This document shows, in pieces, positions 45,030 to 57,569 of a stretch of 64,000 nt of DNA. The DNA lies in NCBI GenBank assembly GCA_013368445.1, contig JAACJO010000010.1, positions 1,488,001-1,552,000 of the forward strand. The letters run 5' to 3'. Source of the DNA: Leucocoprinus leucothites (taxonomy: Eukaryota; Basidiomycota; Agaricomycetes; Agaricales; Agaricaceae). The translations under genes were made by a program, and so were the position numbers. Numbering within the stretch: position 1 is the first letter of the stretch; every line of letters starts with the position of its first letter. The notes under the pieces are model-generated. The model was not told the DNA's origin, did no database searches, and worked only from the letters and a program-made list of their open reading frames with translations.

Positions 45030-48000
45030 TTTCTTTGTGGGTCAGTTTGTTGTGATGTGGGTACCTTTAACCTACACAAGTTCTCCTTCCCTGAGGTTGA
45101 GGGCTTGTCCCCTCTGCTGATTGTGTTGTTCCTCCATTGTTTCTTGGTTGTTGTTTAATGCCACCAACACTTCTTTTCTTGTTTCCTCTAGTCGCTTTAA
45201 CCATTCCTCCAGAGATGGTATCTCTGTTTTGACTGTCAGGGTTCCTTTCCATGGGTGCCATCCATAGTTGATATAGAACAGAGATTGGCCTATCGCTGAA
45301 TGTGCCTTATCATTATACTGAAATTCTGCCATTGCAAGCTACCTTACCCAGTTGTCTTGTTTGTAGTTGATGTAGTGTCATAGAAACATTTCAACTTCCC
45401 AGTTGATTTGTTCTGTTTGTCCATCCGTTTGGGGGTGGTAGGCTGTTGAAAGGTTTTATTTGGTTCCCAATGCTTTGCATAGTTCTTTCATGAATGTTGA
45501 CATGAATTGTGGTCCTCTGTCACTGACAATTCCCTGGGGAATCCCATGGAGTTTCCAGATCTTGTCTTTATAGATTTTGGCTAGTTTTCCCAATGACAGA
45601 TTTGTTGTTGTGGGGATGAGTCATATCATTTTGGAGTACCTGTCAACTATCACCAAGATGGTGTCCTTTCCTTGTGAAGGTGGGAGTGGTCTGATCATAT
45701 TGATGCTGATTTCTTCCCATGGTTGTAATGGTATGGATAAAGGATGTAGTGGTCCCGCTGATCAGGTGTGTGTTGCCTTGTTCTGTTGACATGTGTGGCA
45801 TCCTTTAACAAATTGCTTGATGTCATTTTATAATGATGGCCACCAGAAAGTTCTTTTGATTAGATCAATCATGCAGTGTTGTCCTGGGTGTCCTGCATCT
45901 GGGTCATTGTGGTGTGTGACCATGATGTCTTCCTGTAATTTAGCAAGTTTTGGTACATATATTCATCCCTTGAAGTAATGGATTCTGTCTTCCTCCCAGG
46001 CTATTTTGGGGTCTTTCTAGGCTTCTTGGAACATTGTTTCACATGCAATGTGGTTTCAAATCCTTTTCAGGATGTCTTCATCTCCTTTCACTTGGAAGTG
46101 TGTGTTGCATAGTATGGCAATCTCAGTTGTGGTTTCTTCTTTGCCTGTTATTCCTCAGATGAATGTTTTCTCCCCCAATAGGGCAATGTCTCTATTGTCA
46201 TTTTTTGTGTTGAAACCCATTTTTCATGAGAGTATATCTGCTTTTGTGTTTGTCTTTCCCAGTATGTGTTTGATTGTGAAGTCATAGTCCTGGAGTTTGA
46301 GGTACCACCATGCTTGTTGTCCATCTAGTTTGTGAGGTTCCCTGAAGTACTTCAGGTTTTCATGATCTGACCATATCTTGAATTGGGTTTCTGCATCAAG
46401 TAGGTATTGTCTCCATACTTTCAGTGCTTCCATGATAGCTAGGAGTTCCTTGTCATATATCTCATAGTTTTGTTCTGCTGGGTTCATGGTGTGTGATAGG
46501 AATGCAATGGGTTTCCATTTATTTTCCTGTTCTTGTGATAGCACTCCACCTATGGCATGTCCTGATGCATCCACCTCTACTCTGAATTGTCCTGTTTGTT
46601 GTGGTAGGGCAAGGACTGGTTCTTCCATGACTAGTTTCTTGAGTTTGTTAAACACTTTTTGTTTGTTGTCCTCCCACTTCTATTCTCCTTTTCCTGTGTG
46701 TTTGTTGAGTGGGGCTGTGATGTGGCTGAAGTTCCATATGAATCGTCTATAGAAGTTGACAAATCCCAGGAAACTTTTGATGCCCTTGGTGCTTTTTGGT
46801 GTTTCCCAATTTCTGACTGCTGAGACTTTGTCATATTCTATTTTCACTCCTCCCCCTCCTACCCATACTCTGAGAATTGGTATTTCTGTGGCATCAAATT
46901 TGCATTTGGATTGTTTGGAACACAGGTTGTGTTTTTCTGTGACTTTGAGAAATCAGATTGTTCATTCTTGGAGTTCTTTTGTGGATGAGGCAGGTACTAT
47001 GAAGTCATCCATGTAGTTGGCCAGTACTCCTTCATGGATTAGTTCCCAGAATATGCTTGTCATCATTCTTTGGAATGTTCCTTGGGAGTTACACATCCCA
47101 AAGAACATGACCTTTGGTTCAAAAAGTCCCTTGTTTGTTAAGAACATAGCCTTCCATTCATCTCCTTCTTTGATCCAGATGTTGTTGTATCCCCAGATGA
47201 GGTCGAGTTTGTTGAAGTATTTGGCATCCTTTACTTTGTCGATGACTTCCCCTATAAGTGGTAGCAGTGTTTTGTCCTTGATCGTGTGCTGGTTTAACTA
47301 TCTATAATCCTGTACTAGTCATGGTGATCCATCTTTCTTCAGTATAAAGAAGCATGGAGAGGTATATTGGGATTTAGATTCTGTGATTAGCCCTGCTCCA
47401 AGTTGTTCATCAATCCATGTGTGTAGCTTGTTTTCTTCCTTCAGTGTCATGGGGTAGACCTTTGTATTTAGTTCTTTGGGTGCATTTTCCAATAGATTGA
47501 TCTTGTGGTCCCATTCCCTCCTTTCTGGCAGTGATTTGAGTTTCTTTTTGTTGAACAGGTGTGTGAATGGTTGTATGTAGTCTGGTAGGTCTTTGGGGTT
47601 AGTTGGGTCTGGCTCCTTTTCCATGTTGTTGTCCTCTGTGGTGAGTTCTTTTGGGAATAATCATTGGTTGTGTGTGGTGAATGGAATTGTTTGATGATTG
47701 ACTCTGCAGCTATCTGGGCATCTTGTGAATCATACCATTCCTTCTTTCCAATCTACCTCTGGATTATGTTTGACTAGCCAGTTGTGTCCTAGAAAGATGT
47801 CCATGTTGTCCAGGTCAGTGATCACTGCATGGATGTGTTCCTTGTGTCCATTCAAGTCTAGTGTGATTGGGGCTGTTTTTGTGATCATTTCTTGGCTGTT
47901 TGGTGTACTGTCTATATTGAAGACCTGTAGGGGTCGTTCCATTTGTTCTGTTGGGATCTCTTCTTCCTCTACTAGTCTTTTGTTGATTGCTGTATGTGAA

Positions 48001-48050
48001 CAGCCTGAATCCACTAGTGCCATCACTTCAATCCTTCTCTTGTTCTTCAT
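45030..48050 (-). pseudogene. Gypsy N pol (protease, RT, RNase H, integrase)
   Basis: Protease: MALVDSGCSHTAIN at about 48,010. RT: EKEPDPTNPKDLPDY, LITESKSQYTSPCFFILKKD, GTFQRMMTSIF and YMDDF near 47,010, with the catalytic DD intact. RNase H: FRVEVDASGHAIGGVLSQE, EIYDKELLAI and WSDHENLKYF. Integrase: STAYHPQTDGQTEQIN near 45,440, MAEFQYNDKAHSAIGQ and a C-terminal ALNLREGELV...PTKKLD. Frameshifts and stops separate these blocks, so no active protein is expected. Confidence 0.9.
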
Positions 48051-48157
48051 TTCAATCGTCAGTCATATTGTTAGTTTGCACTTAGAGTTCCTTTGTTGAG
48101 GGATGGTATAACAATTTGATTTCAGTCCTCTAGTTACATGGGCTCATAAGGTTGCAC

Positions 48158-49230
<1,073 letters not shown>

Positions 49231-49371
49231 CTTCTGTGAGGAAGTCTTCTTCAGTGTTTGACACTATTGTGCATAACTGTTTTCATTGTTTGGTTACTTC
49301 TTCGAGTGATTGGTATTGCTTGTGATGTTGGCAATACTCCATTGCAAAGTGAGTGGGGACACTTTACCAAA

Positions 49372-49636
49372 TGTTATGACCTTTGTCGGAACTCAGGTTG
49401 CAACTCTGGCAAAGGCTTGAGAATGATAAAGGGAAAGATACAATTGGTAAAGCATAAGGAGTACACTCTACCTAGGAGTCTATATATACAGAAAGAAAGC
49501 AGACCCAGGTAAGTATGAGTCAGGGGACTCAGGTAACTATAACATAGACCATGACATAGGCTATGACATAGGAGTGGGGTAACTATGAAAATAGAAACTG
49601 ACATGGGAAGTACCAGAACTGAGTAAAATCATAACA
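49372..49636 (-). mobile_element. 5' LTR of Gypsy element N
   Basis: This 265-bp LTR on the minus strand starts TGTTATGATTTTACTC at 49,636 and ends GGTCATAACA at 49,372. A TATATATAGACTCC box lies near 49,488. The sequence just inside (TTTGGTAAAGTG) is the likely primer-binding region. Confidence 0.85.
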
Positions 49637-51340
49637 GATTGATCCACCAGAGATTGATCAACCTTTCACCAAGAAGCCAAACCACAGCTGATTCCTATAG
49701 GATTTTGCATGTGCACTATAGTACTATGTACATCTGATAGGAATGGAAATTTTTGTAGATTTTATTTTCACAGAAACAAGAAAGTGTTTAGCTAATAGTT
49801 TAACATCTATGATATTGACCTGCTCTTTTGAGTGTTAATCAGTGAGTGCCCCTCTCATGGACACAGCTCAGCTACACTGTATATTGATACAAGACATAGA
49901 GAAGCACACTTGTTGAAAGTTTGAAGGAAATTGGGCAAGGTGGAGAGGAGCTATGAGCCAGTGGAACTAAGGGTTAGTTATCAAGTATTGAATTAATGGA
50001 ATTCACTAAGTCTGGCTGCCCACCACAACTCAGACCACCCAACATCCATCCAAACAGTCTACTCAAGCTGAAAACCCTAGAATTGTGGTTAAGATGGGAC
50101 AAGGGGTTGCCAGCTCAGTGAACAGTGATGAATTAACAGTGCAGGTGCCCATTCATTGTTAGAGTTGATGACTTGCCGGCTGTGTCTTGTTTCCCTGTCA
50201 CTAAGTAATGAATTCCATTTTTGGACTTGTTTTTCTGAAATATTCATTACACCCCTAATTCATGTAGAAAATTTATAAAATTTCATCTATGCACAGAATA
50301 GAACCTAGTACACACATTGGCCATATTTTCTAGGCAGCATTCATATTGTAGCATTGTTAGGAAGAGGAAAACCCTTAAGTGTCACATTACCCTATCAGGT
50401 ATAGTATAGAGTGTGGGAAACCCATATTTCTCCCTCTAATTCAGGCCCCAAAGGCCAGAAAATGCATTTTTCAGCTGCTGAGGTTCATTCTGAGACCTAA
50501 TTTTGGCAAAGGTCAATCAAAATATATCAAAGTTGCTTGGAGGTCATGTCCTAAAAGGGCCTGGTTGTCTAACTGGAGCCCATCAAACCTGTCATACTCC
50601 TAAGTCAGTTGCTACCATACAGAGAGGTACAGTATAGTGGATCACTTGCTTACTAATAAAGGCCATGAACAAATAGAGAACAACATAGATATATGGGGAG
50701 GTAGAGTCACAAAACCACTACATTAATGTTCATGCTGAATAGTTCAGACCCTTTATATAGGTGACTATCTTAATATTCCCCAAGACCGATGATGGTGCTG
50801 AGTCAGATTTAGTCATGCTGACAAACTGCTGAGGTCAGCTTGACTAAGCAATCCTCCTCCCATTATTACTGTCCCATGTTTGTCAGTGCTTATTTATGCA
50901 TCAATGCACCTGTCCTGAAGTTATGTCCTCAACTTTTTTGGGTATGGTGTGTGTTGGGGCTGCCTATGTGGCTGTGTATGCTCCTCTCCTTCTACCACCA
51001 CCTCCCTTTACCTGTACATCTGACATTTAGATATCAATTTCGCTTTTGTGTGTTTTCTAAGGTACTGTCTTGACTGAGAAGTGAGATTCTTTCTGAGTAA
51101 ACCATAAATAAAAAATAAATAGACTGTATATTTCGCTTTTCTGGATATTCTGAGGCTCTTTTGTGAGTCAAAGAGTGAGGATTTATGAGAAATCTGTATG
51201 CACATGTCATTCTGATAAATTAATAGAGACTTTGTTGGTGTATTCTTTATTATACACATTCAAAGACTGGACTTGATCATGTGAGTGTGTTGTTATATAT
51301 ATCTGCATTATTATAGATTCTCAGCTATGACTATATATAA
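49637..51340. other. Non-coding stretch between Gypsy N and the Helitron
   Basis: About 1.7 kb of A/T-rich, CpG-poor DNA with only short chance frames. No LTR, TIR or gene is recognised. It may hold the Helitron 5' end and its promoter (TATATATA runs near 51,293 and 51,334). Confidence 0.5.
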
Positions 51341-54300
51341 TCTAGGGATCCCTCACCTCCCACCACTCCTGAACAACAATGTGAAGCTGCATGTGTAGAA
51401 GAGCATGAACAACATCAGATGACAAGCCCTGAAGCACAACGAGATTGCATAAACAATGGACCATTACCACTTCCACCACAATTACATCCTGTCTCACCTA
51501 CCCCTATTCAGCAACCACTGAACTATGGAGCACTTCTTGCTCTTCAGATTCCTCAGACACATATTCCTGCTCATCTTAATGCACCACTGCCTGCTATTCC
51601 ATGACTTTCCCAAATTCCACAGGTAGTAATACCTGAAGGATTTAATAGACCCCTTGAAATACCAGCTGCCCCAGTTAGAGGTCAACCACAGGGTAGACAT
51701 ATAGCTCCACCACTACCTATTGTGCAGAACTTAGAAGATGCAATGGCTGACTTGCATAGAAGATGGGAAGAGGCTGAACAGCAAGGTCACCAGCAGCTTC
51801 AGAGGAGAGCTGAAGCAGAGAGAGCTCAACAACAGTAGCAGCAGGCTCAACACTGGCAGCAGGAGCAGGAGAGGAGATTACAACAAGTAGAGAGACAAAG
51901 ACAAGCAGAAGTGGAGTATCGACAACAGAAACAAGTACAGAGAATCCAGCAGCAAGAGCAGAGATTAAGAGAAGAGGAACTACAGAGACAGGCAATAAGG
52001 GCTCAACAGGAGCTTGAACTATGATAGCAACTGGAGGAACAAGCTGAGCCTGAATGCATGGCTAATATCAATCAAATGATAGAGGAATGGAGAAATGAGC
52101 AGCAGGATGCTTTGGACTTTGAGGATAATGATGAAGAACAAGACTGAGAGTTAGATGCCCATATAGAACAGAATTTGAATAATTTGAATAGGAGGGTGAG
52201 TTTAGCTATTATATGAATTTGATTTGTGATTGATGTTTTTTTTAGGAACTAGAGGATAGGGATGATGAAGATCAACCAAACCAAGAAGAACAAAATGAGG
52301 TACAATAATTATATCTATAGAGCTTAACAATCCTGCTAAAATATAATAGAATGAGGATAAATATGAGGGTGATCCACTACCACCACCACCTCTCTGTAAT
52401 CCTGCATGTCTTCCACCTGCAGGTCAGCCAATTATTGAGGCCAATGCCAACCGACATGACTTAGGCCCAATGAACATTGTTTGCTGCCATTGTCAAGCAC
52501 TCCACTTTGACAGTGAGAAACTCACAGCATCAACTAGAAACAACCCCAAGTTTGGTGTCTGCTGTTTACAGGGACAAATCAGGCTTGAGCATTTTCATCC
52601 TCTTGATGATACTCTTGGCCAATATATGTGGGGTGAAAAGCCAGACTTTTTGGTAGCTGAGTTCTTTGACAATATCCAGTGCTATAATGCTGCTTTTGCT
52701 ATGACATCAGTTGGTGTAATGATGGACCAGTCTATCTTCCAAGGCACTGGCCCATACTCCTTCAAGATTCAAGGTGCACTCCACCATCTCACAGGTGCAC
52801 TCTTGCCATCAGAAAACGAGGCACCCAAATATGCACAAATCTATATCCATGATCCTGCTGAGCAACTGGATATACACCAGAGGAACAATGCCAATACACT
52901 CAATGGTGTAGTAATACAAGACCTTCAGGACATGCTACACTGGACACATCCATATACTAGAGTATACAGACAAGCAGCTGATATCTTGCAGGATAAGCCA
53001 CCAGAAGAGCAGCAGACAATTAGTGTCAGGCTACATGTAGATCACCAGCAGGATCAGAGAACATATAATGCCCCTACCACTAACGAGGTCACCGTTATTG
53101 TGCCAGAGGCTGGAGTTGATGAAGCAATAGACATAAGGGATATCATTTTATGGGTACAAGGAGGAGGGCTCTGGAGAATCAGCTAGCTAAATCCCTCATA
53201 TGCTGCTCTTCACTATGTTCTTCTTTTTCCCTATGGGGAGGATGGATAGCACCCAAACATTCCAATTCATATTACAGGAGAAATGGCAGCAGCAAGACAA
53301 AGGGCAGAGCAGGCAGGGAGACAAGCAGTTGGTGTGAGGTCTAACAAAGTCTCTGAGCAGTGCTACTAGGCTCATCAATTCCATGTTGGACTTCACCATC
53401 CACAACCACCACTCTTTTATGGCAGAAAGCTTTTCCAACAAATTGTTGTTGATGCATGGGCTTCCTGTGAGCAAAGCAAGCTCAAATATCTCAGAGACAA
53501 CCAGAAGAAGCTGAGGGCTGAGGTCTATCAAGGCCTTCAGGATGTTGTTCAGGCTGATGGAGAGGATGGAGAAAACCAGAGGGTTATTGGCCAGCAGAAG
53601 ATTCTACCATCATCTCATGTGGGGAGTCCAAGATTTATGCAGCAGTTGTTTTAAGATTCTATGGCCATTGTCAGGAAATTTGGGAAACCTGACCTCTTTC
53701 TCACTATGACAACCGATCCTGATTGGTCAGAAATCAAGGACAATCTTCTTCCTGGACAAAAGGCCATTGACTGTCCAGATATGGTAGCATGGGTCTTTGA
53801 GCAAAAGAAGAATGCTCTTATCAAGATGCTAGATGAATGAATTCTGGGTGAACTTGGAGCCAGAGTTCATACCATTGAGTTCCAGAAATGTGGTCTTCCC
53901 TATGCACATATCCTCATCTTCCTTGAGCATCCTGATCACATCTGGAGTATTGAGCAGATTGATGCATTAGTCTCTGCTCAGCTTCCTGATCCAGAAACCC
54001 ATCCCCTTCTTTCTGCTGCTGTTGGAAAATATATGCTACATGGCCCATGTGGTCCTGGCTATCCCAAGGCAAAGTGCATGGTGAATGGGAAGTGCAGCAA
54101 GGGCTATCCCAAACCATTTAGAGAGGAGACAGAGTGGAGTGAAAATGGATACCCACAATATGCTCAGCCCAACAATGGTCACACCATTGAGCACAATGGC
54201 TTTATTTATGACAACCATTGGGTTGTCCCCAATAATCAACTTCTCCTGCTCAAATTCCTGTGTCATCTCAATCTTGAAGTCAGCACTGGTGTATGGGCTG

Positions 54301-56992
54301 TCAAGTATATTAGCAAGTATATCTACAAAGGTGGAGATTTTCACTACACTTGAGGTCTCTGCAGAGATCCATGTTTGGGATGAAATCAAGGAGTATCTGG
54401 ATGCCTAATATGTTTCACCTCTAGAAGCTATCTGACACTTGCTTGAGTTTGAAATGCATGCCAAGTACCCATCTGTCTACTGCCTTCCAGTTCACCTCCC
54501 AAACCAGCACTATATCAACTTCTGTGATGACCAGCCTCCTGCTGAGGTTTTGGCAAGACAAAATGTGGAGAGGACTCAGCTTACTGCTTGGTTTGAATAC
54601 AACTGTGAACATAATGATGGATGCCACCATGTGCTCTACCAGGATTTTCCACAGCACTACACATTTGTGGATAAGACAAAGAGATGGAAGCCTAGAGACA
54701 GGAATTATGTGATTGGGAGGATGTACTTTGCATCACCTACACAGGGAGAGTGATTCTACCTCCAGTTGCTCTTGACAGCGATTCCAGGGGCCACAAGTTG
54801 GGAGAACTTGCGCACTTTTGAGGGCACTGAGCATCCAACCTTCAAGGCAGCATGTGTAGCTTGAGGATTATTGGAGGATGACAGAGAGTGGGCAAACTGT
54901 TTGGATGAGGCTATTCAGTCTCAACCAGGAGAGTTGTGTCAGCAGTTGTTTGCAGTGATCCTGATGTTTGGGCAGCCAACCAATCCACTGGAGCTTTGGG
55001 AGTAGCACAAGGAAGGACTATGTGATGATCTGAGGTGGAGGCTCTACCATGACAATAGATGTAATTATCAGCTCCTACCATCAATGGACCATATTCCACA
55101 GGCAGATGTGTGGGACTTTGGTCTTTACCTCCTCAACAAACACCTTATGCTTTCAGGAGACACTCTAGAGAAATATCCACCAATGCCTCTTCCTCAGATG
55201 CCATGGAGACCTATAACACATAATCCAGTCCTGGAGGCAGAAGAAAACTATGATGAAGATGCTATGAGAGCAATTGTGACTGCAAACACAGAGTAGTTCA
55301 ATGATGAGCAGAGAGCAGCTTATGAAGCTGTTATGGCCTCAATTGATAATCCAGAGCATAGTGAGGTTATTTTTATTCACAGTGCTGGGGGATGTGGAAA
55401 GACTTTTGTTTGCAATACTATTGCAGCTAAAGTCTGGGGTAGAGGTGATATTGCTTTATGTGTGGCATCATCTGGCATTGCTGCTTTGCTTTTGGATGGA
55501 GGACAAACAGCACACTGGATGTTCAAAATTCCTATTCCAGCCAATGAGGCTTCTGTTTGCCCAATTTCAGAAACTTCTAATAGAAACATCACAGAAGTTA
55601 ACAAGAAAACCAAGGTCATTATCTGGGATGAAGTGCCCATGCAGAACAAGTATGCTGTTGATGCAGTAGATAAATGTCTTCAGGACTTGCTTCAGGTGTG
55701 ATAACTTTTTAGAATACATTGCTAATATATTCCTAAAGAAAAGAGCACTATTTGGTGGAATTACAGTGGTCTTTGGAGGTGACTTCTGTCAGACACTTCC
55801 TGTGATGCCATCTGCAACACAACAGGAGGTGGTAGGACTTTCTATTAGGAGGAGTGGAAGAATCTGGTGATATATTACTACATATTATCTTTGGACTAAT
55901 ATGTGGCTGGGAAGATCTGCAGAGGATGACCAGCATGCTCAGTAGTTGCTGGAGATTGGTGCTGGAACAACTATGGACAGCAATGAAATGGTGCAAATTC
56001 CCAGGCCCATGCTTCTAGATACTATTGATGATCTTATCACCCAACTCTATCCTGGAGTTGAATGACCTGGAGCCAAGGATGATGATTGGTTTTTGGACTG
56101 TACCATCCTCTGTCCACAGAACGATGAAGTTGATGAAGTCAATGATACTGTTCTAGAGAAGTACCAGTTCAGTGGTGGTGATGAAATACATTTTCTACAC
56201 AGTGTAGACTCAGTCTCACAGGAGGATGGAATGCACCAGATGTATCCATCTGAGTACCTGTAGTCACTCAATGTTGCTGGCCTTCCTCCTGCACATCTAC
56301 AGCTTAAACTTGGTTGCCCAGTGATGTTGCTGAGAAATTTGGACCCAGCAAGTGGGCTGTGTAATGGGACAAGAATGGTAGTATTGGAAATACAGAGAAA
56401 GGTCCTGAGGTGCCGGATTATCAGCAGAGATAGACGGTTTGCAGGAAAGCAGGTGTTTATTCCAAGAATTGTGCTGAGCCCTAATGCAGAGACTCTACCC
56501 ATTCCATTGAAACAACAGCAATTCCCAGTTTGACTTGCATTTGCAATGACAATTAACAAGTCTCAAGGACAGTCTGTGAATAATGTAGGAATCAACTTGA
56601 CAACTTCAGTTTTTTCACATGGGCAGCTGTATGTAGGATTTTCACGATGTACATCTGCATCCAGGATTTCTATAGTATTGCCAGAACAGGCTCAAGAAAG
56701 TGGTAGAACACCAAATGTAGTTTACAAAGAGATATTGGGTGGACTTGAACTATGAAATAGATTGTGTTTTGGAACTCAGATTCACCATTGTGCTTCACGG
56801 GCATGCCATAGGCACACCATAAAAAACTTGTATGGTATAAACAAGAAAGATCAATTGCTTAATAAGCAACTGTACAGGTGAATATAAGTTATGCATTATA
56901 TAATTGATCAAGTCATAACAAATGTATACAAATATAGTTGTGAATCATTGATTAATGACCCAGAGGACTCAGGGGGGATATAATGTAGAAAG
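51341..56992 (+). mobile_element. Helitron (RepHel), decayed
   Basis: A rolling-circle transposon is shown by one plus-strand gene with a Helitron N-terminal zinc region, a Rep/HUH endonuclease and a Pif1-type helicase. Exact termini (5' TC, 3' CTRR) could not be fixed. A 10-bp perfect hairpin at 56,993-57,016, 240 bp after the stop, is a candidate 3' structure. Confidence 0.85.
51419..56755 (+). pseudogene. Helitron Rep-helicase gene with spliceosomal introns, broken
   Basis: The N-terminus is Pro-rich, then a Gln/Glu/Arg-rich coiled-coil (51,740-52,020). Introns with GTGAGT...TTTAG (52,196-52,245) and GTACAA...AATAG (52,300-52,349) are likely, and another near 55,696-55,743. The conserved zinc region is CCHCQALHFDSEKL...FGVCC at about 52,480. 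The Rep domain has FLTMTTDPDWSEI, a degenerate HUH box GLPYAHIL (Tyr for the first His) and the two-tyrosine box VKYISKYIYKG near 54,310. Helicase: [53 protein letters not shown]. Stops occur near 51,602, 53,653, 53,838, 54,351, 55,294 and 56,262, plus frameshifts. Confidence 0.9.
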
Positions 56993-57016
56993 GTAGTCTG
57001 GTATGAACCAGACTAC
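56993..57016. repeat. Perfect 10-bp hairpin downstream of the Helitron
   Basis: GTAGTCTGGT, loop ATGA, ACCAGACTAC. Helitrons carry a hairpin just inside the 3' end, but the expected CTRR terminus does not follow within 15 bp, so the assignment is tentative. Confidence 0.7.
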
Positions 57017-57569
57017 AAGTCAATAATGTAGACTCCTTACAACAGTTGTTCAGTCATTGTCATGAAATCAATTGTTTATTTTATGTCTGGTATAGGACAC
57101 ATGGTGAGTTATGAATCAATTCATAAATCAATCCTGTAAATTGATTTCTTGGTACATTCATGACCCATTGCCAAACTGGCTTTGTCTCTTGTGTCAGTTT
57201 TCTGATAAAAGTAACCCTTGTCTCACTGAAAATCTTGACAAAACAATGCCAACTTTAGCCTATAATGGTATGAAAGCATCAAATGTACTACAATAGCCTC
57301 CTTGTTGCTTGAGATATTGAGGAAGTGGCTAGATTCCCAGGATGGCCTGGTTCAGGGTCATCAGCAGTACACTCCACCAAAAAAAAAACTTGCACATGTC
57401 ATCTGTGGAATGCTGTCTCACCCGTGCAAGCACTGAACACCGAAATTTGATGCATCCCGTACAACAGTGTTAGAGATCACATACACAATGATTGAGAGGA
57501 ATGAAGTTATAAACAGATTACATTCCACCAACTCGAGCACAACACAAAATAATAAAAACATCCACCACA
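57017..57569. other. Non-coding border between the repeat island and the genes
   Basis: No gene is seen. CpG is rare until about 57,420 and common afterwards (CCCGTGCAAG, ACACCGAAAT). This places the edge of the transposon island here, or at the 3' UTR of the next gene. Confidence 0.55.

Noticed and set aside
52470..56755. Possible host Pif1 helicase gene
   Set aside because: The helicase is preceded by Helitron zinc and Rep motifs in one broken gene, and no intact copy is present; it is a Helitron, not the cellular Pif1.
56993..57016. Hairpin as the definite Helitron 3' end
   Set aside because: A 3' CTRR directly after the hairpin is not seen, so the end could not be fixed.
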